64,000 nt of DNA from Chryseobacterium arachidis (GCF_900129245.1 NZ_FQUT01000020.1:1-64000), one strand, 5' to 3'. Counted from the stretch's first letter, positions 34,801-44,628 are shown. Numbers and translations are program-made. Notes: generated from the sequence alone by a model not told the origin.

Positions 34801-34817
34801 TTTTTAAAATTTAAAAG

Positions 34818-35663
34818 ATGAAGATAAGTATTATAGGTGTAGGATTAATCGGAGGCTCGATGGCTTTAAAATTAAGACAAAAAGGAATTGCTGATTTTAT
34901 CTACGGAATTGACAACAGCAACGAACACCTCAACGAAGCATTAGAACTAAAAATAATCGACGCCAAAGTTGATCTCGAATACGGAATCAAAAACTCTGAT
35001 CTGGTCATTCTTGCCATTCCGGTGGATGCGGCGAGAAAATTATTACCCAATATTTTAGATTTAATTTCTGAAAATCAAACAGTAATGGATGCAGGATCGA
35101 CAAAAGCCGGAATTGTAAATGCGGTGAAAGATCATCCGAAAAGATCAAGATTTGTAGCGTTTCACCCAATGTGGGGAACGGAAAATAATGGTCCGAAATC
35201 GGCTGTTTCAGACAGTTTTTCAGGAAAGGCGGGCGTGATTTGTAATAAAGAAGAATCCGCAGAAGATGCCTTAGCATCAGTCAAAAAAATCGTTGAAAGT
35301 CTTGATATGCATTTAATTTATATGAATGCGGAAGATCATGATGTTCATACAGCTTATATTTCACATATTTCACATATCACTTCTTATGCTTTAGCAAATA
35401 CTGTTTTGGAAAAAGAACGAGAAGAGGAAACGATCTTTCAATTGGCGAGTTCTGGTTTTTCGAGCACGGTTCGTTTAGCAAAATCTCATCCTGAAATGTG
35501 GGTTCCGATTTTTAAGCAAAACAAAGAAAATGTTCTCGATGTTTTGAATGAACACATTGCTCAATTAAGAAAATTCAAATCTGCTTTAGAAAAAGAAAAC
35601 TTTGAGTATTTGGGGGAATTGATTTCTAACGCCAACAAAATACGGGGAATTCTCGATAAATAG
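34818..35663 (+). CDS. tyrA: Prephenate dehydrogenase
   Basis: A 281-residue NAD(P)-dependent enzyme. The Rossmann loop is IIGVGLIGGSMAL (5-17). DAGSTKAGIV near 96, HPMWGTENNG near 119 with the catalytic His region, and the helix DHDVHTAYISHISHITSYAL near 178 are typical of TyrA. It converts prephenate to 4-hydroxyphenylpyruvate for tyrosine. It is monocistronic between the attenuator and an intrinsic terminator at 35682. Confidence 0.93.
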   Translation: MKISIIGVGLIGGSMALKLRQKGIADFIYGIDNSNEHLNEALELKIIDAKVDLEYGIKNSDLVILAIPVDAARKLLPNILDLISENQTVMDAGSTKAGIVNAVKDHPKRSRFVAFHPMWGTENNGPKSAVSDSFSGKAGVICNKEESAEDALASVKKIVESLDMHLIYMNAEDHDVHTAYISHISHITSYALANTVLEKEREEETIFQLASSGFSSTVRLAKSHPEMWVPIFKQNKENVLDVLNEHIAQLRKFKSALEKENFEYLGELISNANKIRGILDK

Positions 35664-35681
35664 AGGATTCTATCAAGATAT

Positions 35682-35707
35682 AAACTCTCATTTCGAGAGT
35701 TTTTTTA
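35682..35707 (+). terminator. Terminator of tyrA
   Basis: AAACTCTC and GAGAGTTT pair around a short ATTTC loop, followed by seven T. Confidence 0.85.
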
Positions 35708-35794
35708 TTTGTAAAATCAGACTAAATATTTAATAAAATTAAAAAATACTTTAACTTTATTAAAATTTATATTACTTTTACAAAAACAAAATCA

Positions 35795-36061
35795 ATGAAA
35801 CTACCCATAGTTTGCCCGAGTTGCGACAATACGCTTAATGTAAGCCAGATGAAATGTCCCAACTGTAAAACCGAGGTCAGCGGAGATTACGAACTTCCCG
35901 TCATCCTGAAGCTAAACCGTGATGAGCAGGATTTTATCCTCAACTTTTTCCTTTCCAGCGGAAGCATTAAAGAAATGGCGAAACAGGCAGACCTCTCCTA
36001 TCCTACCATGAGAAACAAAATGGATGATCTTATTGAAAAAATTAATCAGCTAAAAAAATAA
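35795..36061 (+). CDS. DUF2089 family zinc-ribbon/HTH protein
   Basis: An 88-residue protein with a zinc ribbon made of CPSC (8-11) and CPNC (21-24) and a C-terminal helix-turn-helix-like region (SSGSIKEMAKQADLSYPTMRNKMDDL, about 53-78). The family is thought to act in transcription control. It begins a three-gene run with the membrane protein at 36074 and the serine hydrolase at 36653, a layout in which it probably regulates the operon. Confidence 0.82.
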   Translation: MKLPIVCPSCDNTLNVSQMKCPNCKTEVSGDYELPVILKLNRDEQDFILNFFLSSGSIKEMAKQADLSYPTMRNKMDDLIEKINQLKK

Positions 36062-36073
36062 AAAACTACAACC

Positions 36074-36649
36074 ATGAACTGGAGAACGATTTTCAACCCT
36101 TTCTCAAAATACAATGAAAAGCAATTGCTGCTTGCCGGAATTATCGGCTTAATCATAACTTTAGGTCTTTGCCAGTTGTTCGGGTTTCAGGTCGACAGTA
36201 TTTTTCACTACAGGTATACTGATGAAAAGACTTCGATTATAACAAGCATTGGTCTAAGTATACTGAGCTACGCCATCCCAACCGTTATCTTTTTTATTCT
36301 TGGGAAAATTTACAACAAAAGAACAAGGCTTATCGATATCATCAATACGGTATTGATTTCTCAGATCCCCGGGATTTTAATCATATTGTTAAGCGAAATT
36401 CCATTGGTAAAAAGTACGATGGATTCTATTGCAGCGACTGCCCAGAAAAATCCTGAAGGCATTTTAGCTTTCGACCTGATCACCATGTGTATCTACAGTT
36501 TTTCGCTTCTTATCCTAATCGTTTACGGAATGACACTGTTTTATAATGGTTTTAAAACCGCTACCAATTTCAAGGATTGGAAGCAGATCGTATTATTTGC
36601 GTTCATTCTTTTAGCAACATGCATTACTTCACAATTTTATACATTTTAA
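36074..36649 (+). CDS. Yip1-like integral membrane protein
   Basis: A 191-residue protein with five predicted membrane helices. The N-terminal NWRTIFNPFSKY stretch before the first helix and the overall spacing suggest the Yip1 domain family. Function unknown. It sits 12 nt after the DUF2089 gene and 3 nt before the serine hydrolase, so it is surely co-transcribed with both. Confidence 0.72.
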   Translation: MNWRTIFNPFSKYNEKQLLLAGIIGLIITLGLCQLFGFQVDSIFHYRYTDEKTSIITSIGLSILSYAIPTVIFFILGKIYNKRTRLIDIINTVLISQIPGILIILLSEIPLVKSTMDSIAATAQKNPEGILAFDLITMCIYSFSLLILIVYGMTLFYNGFKTATNFKDWKQIVLFAFILLATCITSQFYTF

Positions 36650-36652
36650 CCT

Positions 36653-38305
36653 ATGAAAACTAAATCACTATTTATTTTTTTATTTCTAATCATAATTTCG
36701 CAGCAGATTTTTGCACAGCAGATTACAGGATCATGGAAAGGAGAATTAGACATTCAGGGAACTAAGCTTCCAGTTATTATGAATATCAGCCAGGAAAAGA
36801 ATGTTTATTCAGCAACCATGGACAGCCCGCTTCAGGGTGTCGAAGGAATTCCTGTTGATAAAATTACTTTTACAAATAATGAATTGGCTTTAGAAATCAC
36901 AAGTGCCGGCGCAACCTATAAAGGTAAATTTGAAAAAGAAAAATTCTCAGGGAATTTTATTCAGAGAGGCAATACTTTCCCATTGGTCCTGGAACGTTTT
37001 GATAAAAAAAATAACAAGGATAAAAGCCTTGAAGTTCTTAAACTCACAAGTGACATCAACGGAAGCCTGAAAAAAATTGACGATTTTCTTTCTTATCTTG
37101 AAAAAAATAATGCCGAGGCCGGTGAAATTTCGATCTTTAAAGACGGAAAAGAAATTTACAAAAGAAACTTTGGAGAAAACAGCCTTCCGGACTCTCAGAA
37201 AGGGAAAGAAACATTTCAGATCGGTTCTATCACAAAATCAATGACTGCCATCATGATTTTTAAACTAATTGAGAAAAAACAGCTTGACCTTAATGATAAA
37301 CTGTCGAAATTCTACCCAAAAATTCCTAATGCAGGAAAGATCACAATTTCCCAATTACTGAATCACAAATCCGGACTTGGAGATTACGTAACCGGAAAAG
37401 ATGACATGAAATGGCTTACAGCAAAAACTTCCGAAGAGCAGATCATGAATCGTATCATCGAGCAGGGAACTCTGTTTGAGCCGGATATGAAGCAACAATA
37501 TTCTAATTCAGGATATTATCTTTTAACGAAAATATTAGAAAAAATCACTAAGAAGTCGTATACTGACAATCTGAAAGAAACTTTTATTGATCCTTTACAG
37601 CTAAAGAATTTTTACACAGCCAGCCAAAAACCTTCCAATGTTTTTCTTCCGTACAATTATGCCAATAAATGGGAATCCGTTAAAGATTTTGACTTCAACA
37701 ATGTAGTAGGTGTTGGCGATATTGCGACCACTCCGACCAATCTTAACATCATCATCAATGCATTCTTCAGCGGAAAATTGGTTTCTAAAGAAAGCCAGTC
37801 CACAATAATGCCTGCAGAGGATAAATTCGGGAGAGGAATGTCTATTATTCCTTTTCATTCTAAAATATTTGTCGGACATAGCGGAGGAACGTACGGAACC
37901 AATTCTTTAATGGTATACAACGGCGAAGATGATCTTTCTATTTCTTATTCTTTAAATGCAGACCGCATCGGCTCTAATAATTTCGTGATCGATATTTTAA
38001 GTATTTTATACAATACGGAATTTGAAATGCCTGATTTCACCAATAAAAAAGTAAGTAGTGCTGAACTTCAGAAATACGAAGGAGACTACACATCGAAAGA
38101 AGCCCCGTTGGGAATAAAAATTTTTGTGAAAAATGACGGATTATTCGCTCAGGGAACAGGGCAGCCCGAATTTCCATTAGAATTTGCCGGAGATCATCAG
38201 TTTAAATTCGATAATGCCGGATTAAAAATCACTTTTTACCCCGAAAAGCAACAAATGCAGCTGGAACAAAACGGTGGAAAGTTTTTATTCGATAAAAAGA
38301 AATAA
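36653..38305 (+). CDS. Exported serine hydrolase, beta-lactamase class C/DD-peptidase fold
   Basis: A 550-residue protein. A signal peptide (1-21, ending FAQ) precedes a small beta-rich domain (about 25-115). The class C serine hydrolase domain (about 145-440) has S192-x-x-K195 in GSITKSM, a YSNSGY motif near 280 and HSGGT near 400. A C-terminal beta domain follows (about 460-550). Such enzymes are D-aminopeptidases, esterases or carboxypeptidases rather than true resistance enzymes. Last gene of the DUF2089 operon. Confidence 0.87.
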   Translation: MKTKSLFIFLFLIIISQQIFAQQITGSWKGELDIQGTKLPVIMNISQEKNVYSATMDSPLQGVEGIPVDKITFTNNELALEITSAGATYKGKFEKEKFSGNFIQRGNTFPLVLERFDKKNNKDKSLEVLKLTSDINGSLKKIDDFLSYLEKNNAEAGEISIFKDGKEIYKRNFGENSLPDSQKGKETFQIGSITKSMTAIMIFKLIEKKQLDLNDKLSKFYPKIPNAGKITISQLLNHKSGLGDYVTGKDDMKWLTAKTSEEQIMNRIIEQGTLFEPDMKQQYSNSGYYLLTKILEKITKKSYTDNLKETFIDPLQLKNFYTASQKPSNVFLPYNYANKWESVKDFDFNNVVGVGDIATTPTNLNIIINAFFSGKLVSKESQSTIMPAEDKFGRGMSIIPFHSKIFVGHSGGTYGTNSLMVYNGEDDLSISYSLNADRIGSNNFVIDILSILYNTEFEMPDFTNKKVSSAELQKYEGDYTSKEAPLGIKIFVKNDGLFAQGTGQPEFPLEFAGDHQFKFDNAGLKITFYPEKQQMQLEQNGGKFLFDKKK

Positions 38306-38311
38306 ATCAAC

Positions 38312-38346
38312 AAAAATCCTTAGAACAGATGATCTAAGGATTTTTA
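38312..38346. terminator. Terminator between the serine hydrolase and sdaA
   Basis: AAAATCCTTAGA and TCTAAGGATTTTT pair around ACAGATGA, between convergent genes, with a T-rich tail on the plus strand and A-rich sequence on the other side. Confidence 0.85.
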
Positions 38347-38366
38347 TTTTAAATAAATTTCAAAAA

Positions 38367-39785
38367 TTAACATTCAGGGACGTTTACCGCAATAGCCAAA
38401 CCGCCTTCGGAAGTTTCCTTAAATCGGTCGCTCATGGAAAGCGCCGTTTCCCACATCGTCTGAATAACTTCATCCAGACTCACTTTTGCCTTTGCTGGAT
38501 CACTTTCCAAGGCGATATTTGCCGCCGTGATTGCTTTGATCGCTCCCATCGTATTTCTTTCAATACAAGGAATCTGCACCAAACCTTTGATCGGGTCACA
38601 AGTTAAACCTAAATGATGTTCCATTGCGATTTCAGCAGCCATTAAAACCTGACCGACACTTCCTCCCAAAATCTCAGTAAGACCCGCTGCCGCCATAGCC
38701 GAAGAAACTCCTACTTCTGCCTGACAGCCACCCATCGCTGCAGAAATAGTTGCATTTTTTTTGAATAAAGTACCAATTTCTCCTGCCACTAAAATAAATC
38801 TGATGATATCATCTTCACTGATTGAATCTGTAAAGGCCTGAGAATACATCAAAACAGCCGGAATCACACCACTCGCCCCATTAGTCGGAGCCGTGATAAT
38901 TCTTCCGAAACTCGCATTTTCTTCATTAACAGCCAATGCGAAACAGGCAATCCATTTATTGATATTGGTGAAATTCTCTTCCGCATCAACAACCTGCTGA
39001 AACCACTGGTCTTTATTTTTATAGATTTTGTCGCCTAATAATTTTCTGTTGATTCCGGCTGCTCTTCGGGTAACATTCAGTCCGCCGGGAAGAACACCTT
39101 CTTTATTGACGCCTTTGTAAATACATTCTTTAATCTGTTCCCAGATGTATAATGCTTCCGCCCGCGTTTCCTCTTGAGTTCTCCAGCTTTCTTCATTCAT
39201 TAAAATTAAATCTGAAATCCTGCTTAATCCCAATTTTTCACAATATCTCGCAATGTCTGAAGATTTATGACAAGGATATAAAGTACGGACACACTGTTTT
39301 TCTATTGATTTTTTTTCCTGGCTCATGATAAAACCTCCTCCTACAGAATAAAAATCCTGAACAAGTTCGGTTCCGTCTTCAAAAACAGCTTTGAAGATCA
39401 TTCCGTTCGGATGATAATCAAGAGATTTTTGCATATTTAATACCAAATGATGTCCGTAGATAAAAGGAATTTCTTTTTCACCCCCCAGATTAAGGATCTG
39501 CGATGTTTTTATCTTCTCGATTTTCTCATCGATTTTTGTTGTATCGATTGTTTTAAAATCTTCACCATTCAAACCAAGCATTCCGGCAATATCCGTTCCG
39601 TGCCCGATCCCCGTTTTTGCCAGTGAACCGAAAAATTCCAGGAAAACTTCCTTTACCTCATCTATTGTTCTTTCTCTTTTTATAATTCTGATGAATGCAG
39701 ACGCTGCATTCCAAGGTCCCATTGTATGTGAACTGGAGGGGCCTATTCCTACTTTAATAATCTCAAAAACCGATATTGATTCCAT
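38367..39785 (-). CDS. sdaA: L-serine ammonia-lyase, iron-sulfur dependent
   Basis: A 472-residue fused alpha/beta L-serine dehydratase. The beta domain carries GPSSSHTMGPW near 14-24. The alpha domain holds the cluster cysteines, including CDPIKGLVQIPC near 395-406. The final residue is Cys (NVPEC), matching the C-terminal Cys that ligates the 4Fe-4S cluster in type 2 enzymes. It converts serine to pyruvate and ammonia. It lies downstream of the ammonium transporter gene, with a hairpin and its own promoter between. Confidence 0.93.
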   Translation of the reverse strand: MESISVFEIIKVGIGPSSSHTMGPWNAASAFIRIIKRERTIDEVKEVFLEFFGSLAKTGIGHGTDIAGMLGLNGEDFKTIDTTKIDEKIEKIKTSQILNLGGEKEIPFIYGHHLVLNMQKSLDYHPNGMIFKAVFEDGTELVQDFYSVGGGFIMSQEKKSIEKQCVRTLYPCHKSSDIARYCEKLGLSRISDLILMNEESWRTQEETRAEALYIWEQIKECIYKGVNKEGVLPGGLNVTRRAAGINRKLLGDKIYKNKDQWFQQVVDAEENFTNINKWIACFALAVNEENASFGRIITAPTNGASGVIPAVLMYSQAFTDSISEDDIIRFILVAGEIGTLFKKNATISAAMGGCQAEVGVSSAMAAAGLTEILGGSVGQVLMAAEIAMEHHLGLTCDPIKGLVQIPCIERNTMGAIKAITAANIALESDPAKAKVSLDEVIQTMWETALSMSDRFKETSEGGLAIAVNVPEC

Positions 39786-39814
39786 ATAGAAAATGCATCA
39801 TTTTTTCCTAATCG

Positions 39815-39822
39815 CAAAGATA
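39815..39822 (-). promoter_or_regulatory. -7 box of sdaA
   Basis: TATCTTTG on the minus strand, 29 nt upstream of the sdaA start. Confidence 0.55.
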
Positions 39823-39841
39823 CACGATAAATCGAGATGCA

Positions 39842-39875
39842 AAAGCCGGAGATGAAAAATCAGCTCCGGCTTTCT
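39842..39875 (-). terminator. Hairpin downstream of amt
   Basis: AAAGCCGGAG and CTCCGGCTTT form a 10-bp stem around GATGAAAAATCAG-type loop sequence. The T tract on the minus strand is short, so termination may be partial. Confidence 0.65.
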
Positions 39876-39970
39876 AATTAAAACTATATGAACACTTGTA
39901 GATAACCTATTTTTATAATTATAAATTATGATTTATAAATTATTAATTCGTTTTGCTATAAATTTTACTT

Positions 39971-41314
39971 TTAACAAAGACTTTCTTCATGCTGAGACAT
40001 ATCGAGTCCCATATTTTCGGATTCTTCGGAAACTCTTAGAGTAATAATCCTATTGGTAACTTTATATAAAAATAAGGATCCAAAAAAAGTAAATACAGAA
40101 ACAAGAACCAAAGCGATCATGTGGTGTGCAAAAACCTCAAAACCACCGTGAAGCAAACTTGCATTTTCTCCGTGGGCAAAAATAGCCGTTAAGATCATCC
40201 CCATAATTCCGCCGACCCCGTGACAGGCGAATACATCCAATGTATCATCAATTTTCTTTAATGCTTTCCAATTAAGCATCATATTGGAAACAATAGCTGA
40301 AATAAACCCGATGAAAAGACTCTCGGAAACAGAAACAAATCCACATGCAGGAGTAATCGCAACCAATCCTACAACTGCACCGATACACGCTCCCAAAGCT
40401 GAAACCTTTCGTCTGTTGATCCTGTCAAAAAATATCCAGGTCATCATGGCAGAAGCCGAAGCGATTGTTGTTGTTCCGAATGCAGTGGCTGCCGTTGCAT
40501 TTGCACTTAAAGCCGATCCTGCATTAAAACCAAACCAGCCAAACCAAAGCATTCCAGTTCCTAACATGACGTAAGAAATATTGGACGGCTCATGATGAGG
40601 CTTTTTCCTGTTACCTACCACCAAAGCTCCTGCTAATGCGGCAAATCCTGCACTCATGTGAACTACTGTTCCTCCGGCAAAATCTTTCACACCGAAATAT
40701 TTATTCAAAAGGCCGTCCGGATGCCAAACCATGTGACAAAGCGGTGTATAAATACAAAGGCTGAAAAGCACCATAAATAAAAGATACGAGATGAATCGTA
40801 CACGCTCGGCAAATGAGCCGGTAATCAAAGCAGGAGTAATTACTGCAAACTTCATCTGAAACAAGGCAAACAGAATGAATGGAATTGTAGAAGCCATCGC
40901 TTTATGCGGCAAAACTCCCACCCTGCTGAAAAACGGATAACTCAAAGGATTTCCTATAATCCCGTAATGTTCACCGTTTATCGTAAAACCGATAGAATCT
41001 CCGAAAGAAAGAGAAAAGCCCACCACAACCCACAAAATAGAGATCACACCTAAAGCTATAAAACTCTGAAGCATGGTAGAAATTACATTTTTCTTCCCGA
41101 CCATTCCGCCATAGAAAAAAGATAACCCGGGAGTCATTAAAAGCACTAGGCCGGCTGCAGCCAAAATCCAGGCAACATCTGCTCCAACAATTTTATCTTC
41201 GTTTAAAAATTCTCCGGTATTCGGAAAGTCTACAATGGGGCTCCAAAACAGTCCACCAACGGCTACGAGAGAAATAATAATGAATGAAACTATCCATTTC
41301 AGTCCTACTGTCAT
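39971..41314 (-). CDS. amt: Ammonium transporter
   Basis: A 447-residue Amt/AmtB protein with 11 or more membrane helices. The pore histidines are seen in FAGGTVVHMSAGFAAL near 216 and in CHGVGGIMGMILTA near 375. The usual LMTPGLSFFYGGM start of the conserved core is near 58. It conducts ammonium across the inner membrane. No GlnB-type regulator gene is adjacent. A TACTTTTG box at 41336-41343 serves as promoter. Confidence 0.95.
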   Translation of the reverse strand: MTVGLKWIVSFIIISLVAVGGLFWSPIVDFPNTGEFLNEDKIVGADVAWILAAAGLVLLMTPGLSFFYGGMVGKKNVISTMLQSFIALGVISILWVVVGFSLSFGDSIGFTINGEHYGIIGNPLSYPFFSRVGVLPHKAMASTIPFILFALFQMKFAVITPALITGSFAERVRFISYLLFMVLFSLCIYTPLCHMVWHPDGLLNKYFGVKDFAGGTVVHMSAGFAALAGALVVGNRKKPHHEPSNISYVMLGTGMLWFGWFGFNAGSALSANATAATAFGTTTIASASAMMTWIFFDRINRRKVSALGACIGAVVGLVAITPACGFVSVSESLFIGFISAIVSNMMLNWKALKKIDDTLDVFACHGVGGIMGMILTAIFAHGENASLLHGGFEVFAHHMIALVLVSVFTFFGSLFLYKVTNRIITLRVSEESENMGLDMSQHEESLC

Positions 41315-41335
41315 AAAAATTTATATTTTACCCTT

Positions 41336-41343
41336 CAAAAGTA
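41336..41343 (-). promoter_or_regulatory. -7 box of amt
   Basis: TACTTTTG on the minus strand, 21 nt upstream of the amt start. Confidence 0.55.
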
Positions 41344-41423
41344 AGCATAAATTTTAAAATAAAAATAAAAAAAATTAAATAACCCCCAATTATTTAAAGG
41401 GTGAATTTAAAATTAATATGTAT

Positions 41424-42065
41424 TTAAGCAAAAACACCCTTTAAAATATAGGACACTTCTTTAAATTTCATCAAAGGAAATAAATGCGTTCCCCCTTTAA
41501 TAATAAAATCGGGTTTTGAGTTCTTTATCGGAAAAACAATATCCCGATCTCCCAAAATCTGAATAACGTCGGGATTTTCATCAAACTTCCAAGCTGATAT
41601 TTTTTCAACAGACCATTTAAGATAATAAGAATCTCTAACCGTAAAATACTGTAGAATTTTCGGATTTTTGGAATCGAAAAACTTCCGAATGACCCCATAC
41701 ATTTCGGCGGTTCTCTGGTTAAAAAGTCTTACGGGAAGTATCCTTGGAATTCCTGTTACTTCTCCGGTTTTAATCAGTCGTGATTTTTCTTTATCGGATT
41801 TTATACTGCCAAGAATCACTATTTTCTGCGCAGGTTTCAGTTTATTGATTTCCTGAACCATAATTCCTCCAAAAGAATACCCCAAAAGGTAAAAGGGTTC
41901 TGAAACATCAATCTTCTCAGCCATTCTTATCACATAGTGGGAAAATTCTTCGTTCTGATAAGGTATCAGCCAATCAATAAAAACAATTTCATGATGTTCC
42001 GGAAACTGAATTTTTTCCAACACTTTAAAATCTGCACCCAAGCCGCTTACTACATAAATTTTCAT
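41424..42065 (-). CDS. Alpha/beta hydrolase
   Basis: The start is placed at ATG 42065 (MKIYVVSGLGADFKV), giving 213 residues, because the fold's first strand begins there; an upstream in-frame ATG would add 15 hydrophobic residues without family support. The nucleophile elbow is GYSFGGIM near residue 83, and a C-terminal KGGTHLF supplies the His. The substrate is unknown. A TATTTTAG element lies directly before the start, suggesting a very short leader. Confidence 0.78.
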   Translation of the reverse strand: MKIYVVSGLGADFKVLEKIQFPEHHEIVFIDWLIPYQNEEFSHYVIRMAEKIDVSEPFYLLGYSFGGIMVQEINKLKPAQKIVILGSIKSDKEKSRLIKTGEVTGIPRILPVRLFNQRTAEMYGVIRKFFDSKNPKILQYFTVRDSYYLKWSVEKISAWKFDENPDVIQILGDRDIVFPIKNSKPDFIIKGGTHLFPLMKFKEVSYILKGVFA

Positions 42066-42146
42066 ATCACTAAAATAAAAAAATCCGGACAAAAAAAGAG
42101 CAGCTTCCAAAGAAACCGCTCATTTAATGTATTAAAGATTTATATC

Positions 42147-42782
42147 TTATTTTTTCTTTTTAACAGGAGTTCTGTTTTCGTTATCCAGTACTGCTGTTGA
42201 AATCTTGAACTGAATATCCATTTCGTTCTTGATGAAATAATCCTTTAGAGAAGACTGATAGAATACTTTGAAGTCTCTTCTGTTTAATGAGAATTTTGCA
42301 GACTCGATTACTACCGTAAACTGAGTGATATAAACATTTGCAGGGAAAGTAATCGTTTTTCTTACCCCTTTAATGGTAACATCTCCATACACTGTAGAGT
42401 TATACTCACTGTTTGCCAAAGGGATAATCTTTGTTAAATGGAATTTCGCCAGAGGAAATTTTTTAACCTCGAAGAAGTTGGTGCTTTTAAGATCGTTCGT
42501 AAGCTTCACCATATCTTCATCCTGATTGGAGACATCTCCCGCCATGAGCGACTTCATATCAATCACAAATTCACCGTCCACCAAAACTGTTTTATCGAAA
42601 GTGAACTTTCCACTTTTCAGTTTTACCGTTCCGGAGTGTGTTGTAGGTACTGTTTTTACAATCTTGTAACCCCACCATCTGATTTCTGATGACGTTACCT
42701 TTACCACTTTATCTCCTTTCTTCTGAGCGAAAACAAATGACATGCTTACGCACATCATAGCAAACAATAGTAATCTTTTCAT
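42147..42782 (-). CDS. YceI family periplasmic lipid-binding protein (first)
   Basis: A 211-residue exported protein (signal peptide 1-19, ending SFVFAQ). The YceI lipocalin-like barrel is seen in SEIRWWGYKIVKT, THSGTVKLKSGKF, VIDMKSL and a later TVYGDVTIKGVRKTITFPANV. The family binds isoprenoid or fatty lipids. It is a paralogue of the next gene upstream (42861), from which it is separated by a terminator hairpin. Confidence 0.9.
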   Translation of the reverse strand: MKRLLLFAMMCVSMSFVFAQKKGDKVVKVTSSEIRWWGYKIVKTVPTTHSGTVKLKSGKFTFDKTVLVDGEFVIDMKSLMAGDVSNQDEDMVKLTNDLKSTNFFEVKKFPLAKFHLTKIIPLANSEYNSTVYGDVTIKGVRKTITFPANVYITQFTVVIESAKFSLNRRDFKVFYQSSLKDYFIKNEMDIQFKISTAVLDNENRTPVKKKK

Positions 42783-42814
42783 TCTTTTTTATTTACAATT
42801 CAACAAAAATAAAA

Positions 42815-42839
42815 AAAAGTGTAGAACTTCTACACTTTT
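42815..42839 (-). terminator. Terminator between the two YceI genes
   Basis: AAAAGTGTAGAA and TTCTACACTTTT pair almost perfectly, with a run of T on the minus strand after the stem. It attenuates or ends the upstream YceI transcript. Confidence 0.85.
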
Positions 42840-42860
42840 AACAATCTTTTTTTGATTAAA

Positions 42861-43427
42861 TTATTTTGCTGTTACTTTTACAAGCAAATCCATATCATCT
42901 TTCACAAGAACATCTTGCATTGTAGACTTGTAAGCAACATCGAATTTCTGTCTGTCGATAGAGAATTTGTTTGAAACCAAGCTAACTGTTCCGTTTGCAT
43001 AAGAAATCTTAGCCGGGAAAGAGATTGCATTGGTTTTTCCTTTTACTGTAAGGTTACCGGTAACTAAAGAAGAATACACTTTATCGTTGTTTTTCTTTAC
43101 ACCAGTAATTTTGAAAGTTGCAGTAGGGAACTTTTCAACCTCAAAGAAGTCTCCGTTTTTAAGGTGACCGTTCAGTTTTTGCTGATATTCACCGGAAAGG
43201 TCTGTAGCATTGATAGAAGTCATATCCAATACGAAAGAACCGCCTACCAATTGATTTCCTTTCATCACCATTTCACCAGACTTCACTTTTACAGTTCCAT
43301 TGTGAGAGCTTGCTTCAGATTTTGCAATCTTGTATCCCCACCACTGAACATCAGAAGTTGCTACTTTTTTTGTCTGTCCGAATGCTAAACCACTAGCTAA
43401 AACTGCTAATAAAAATATTTTTTTCAT
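42861..43427 (-). CDS. YceI family periplasmic lipid-binding protein (second)
   Basis: A 188-residue exported protein (signal peptide 1-17, LASGLAFGQ). It shares VQWWGYKIAKSEASSHNGTV, VLDMTSI and NLTVKGKTNAISFPAKI with its paralogue at 42147. Tandem duplication is likely. A TACATTTG -7 box is at 43468-43475. Confidence 0.9.
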   Translation of the reverse strand: MKKIFLLAVLASGLAFGQTKKVATSDVQWWGYKIAKSEASSHNGTVKVKSGEMVMKGNQLVGGSFVLDMTSINATDLSGEYQQKLNGHLKNGDFFEVEKFPTATFKITGVKKNNDKVYSSLVTGNLTVKGKTNAISFPAKISYANGTVSLVSNKFSIDRQKFDVAYKSTMQDVLVKDDMDLLVKVTAK

Positions 43428-43467
43428 TTGAATAAAAAGTTATTTACTTGTTTGTTATTTACTGATG

Positions 43468-43475
43468 CAAATGTA
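43468..43475 (-). promoter_or_regulatory. -7 box of the YceI pair
   Basis: TACATTTG on the minus strand, 40 nt upstream of the start codon. Confidence 0.5.
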
Positions 43476-43545
43476 ATCAACTTGTTTGATAGATTTTGTT
43501 GATGTACATCAATAAAAACAATTACACACATAAATAATATTGCCA

Positions 43546-43573
43546 ATAAAAAACTCCGAATTTCTTCGGAGCT
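43546..43573 (-). terminator. Terminator of the glucokinase gene
   Basis: On the minus strand GCTCCGAA and TTCGGAGT pair around GAAA and are followed by TTTTTTATT. Confidence 0.85.
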
Positions 43574-43578
43574 CAATC

Positions 43579-44628
43579 TTAATCTTGATAATAAGCGGTA
43601 TACAGTGCCGCACCATTCAAGGCTGTATTTTTATTTTTATTCAGATAAATCGGAATGTTTCTCAACATTTCTTCCATCTTATCACTGATTTTATATTTTT
43701 CATAGAACTTATCTTTATTGATATATTCTGCAATTGCCTGAGGAATATCTCCTGAAATAAATAAACCTCCTGTAGCTTTCAGCTTTAAGGTTAGGTTATT
43801 CGCTTCTCTTGCCAGGAATTCCAGAAAGGTATCAAGCGCTATTTTACAGATCAGGACATCTTCTTCTATCGCAGCTTTGTATAGCTCTTCAACAAAATTT
43901 CCGTTCGCAAGACGGTCTGCAAGCCATTCCGGCTCCGGATGTCTTTTCACATCTCTCAAAAATCTGTAGATATTGAATAATCCTGCTTTAGACAGGACAT
44001 TTTCCCAGCTCACGATTCCGTAAAGGTTATTTAAAAACTGATAAAATTCTACCTCAACGTTTGTTCTAGGGGAAAATTCTGAATGTCCACCTTCCGTTGC
44101 AAAAGGTCTTAGATATTTTCCGTCAAAGAAATATCCTGCTTCTCCTAAACCGTTTCCTGGCGCCAGGATGGCTACATTTCCTTTTTCAAGATGTCCGCTT
44201 GTGTAGATCGCATCAAGATCGTTGTCTTCCAAAAGCGCCATTCCGTACGCTGAGGATTCCTGATCATTCAGCATATCCACTTTTTCAAAATCGAAATCCC
44301 GTGTAAAATCTTCTACATCAAGATTCCATCCCAGTCTTGCAGGACTGCTTTTCCCGTTGATTACAGGTCCGGGAACTGCCATTCCCAGCCTTTTCACATT
44401 TTCCAATTGGTTATCCTGAATAAACTTCTTAAGAATATCAGTAAAAGAAGCATATACTTTGGTAGGATAATTATTTTGGATTTTAATCTCAAGACCTCCG
44501 TTACTGGAAACAAAATAGCCTAAAGTTGTACTATCTTCGCGAAGGTTTGCGCCAATGATAGAAACGTTATCATTGCTGCCGTTTTTTACTCCTGGTAAAT
44601 AAAGCGGAAATTTTGGATTTAAAATCAT
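43579..44628 (-). CDS. glk: Glucokinase
   Basis: A 349-residue sugar kinase from ATG 44628 (MILNPKFPLYLPGV); the longer frame to 44697 crosses the -7 box at 44644 and is unlikely. The ATP motif appears near SIIGANLREDST, with AILAPGNGLGEAGYF near 155 and the glucose-binding EGGHSEFSPR near 178. It phosphorylates glucose at the 6 position for glycolysis, which fits a genome with secreted GH3 enzymes. Confidence 0.88.
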   Translation of the reverse strand: MILNPKFPLYLPGVKNGSNDNVSIIGANLREDSTTLGYFVSSNGGLEIKIQNNYPTKVYASFTDILKKFIQDNQLENVKRLGMAVPGPVINGKSSPARLGWNLDVEDFTRDFDFEKVDMLNDQESSAYGMALLEDNDLDAIYTSGHLEKGNVAILAPGNGLGEAGYFFDGKYLRPFATEGGHSEFSPRTNVEVEFYQFLNNLYGIVSWENVLSKAGLFNIYRFLRDVKRHPEPEWLADRLANGNFVEELYKAAIEEDVLICKIALDTFLEFLAREANNLTLKLKATGGLFISGDIPQAIAEYINKDKFYEKYKISDKMEEMLRNIPIYLNKNKNTALNGAALYTAYYQD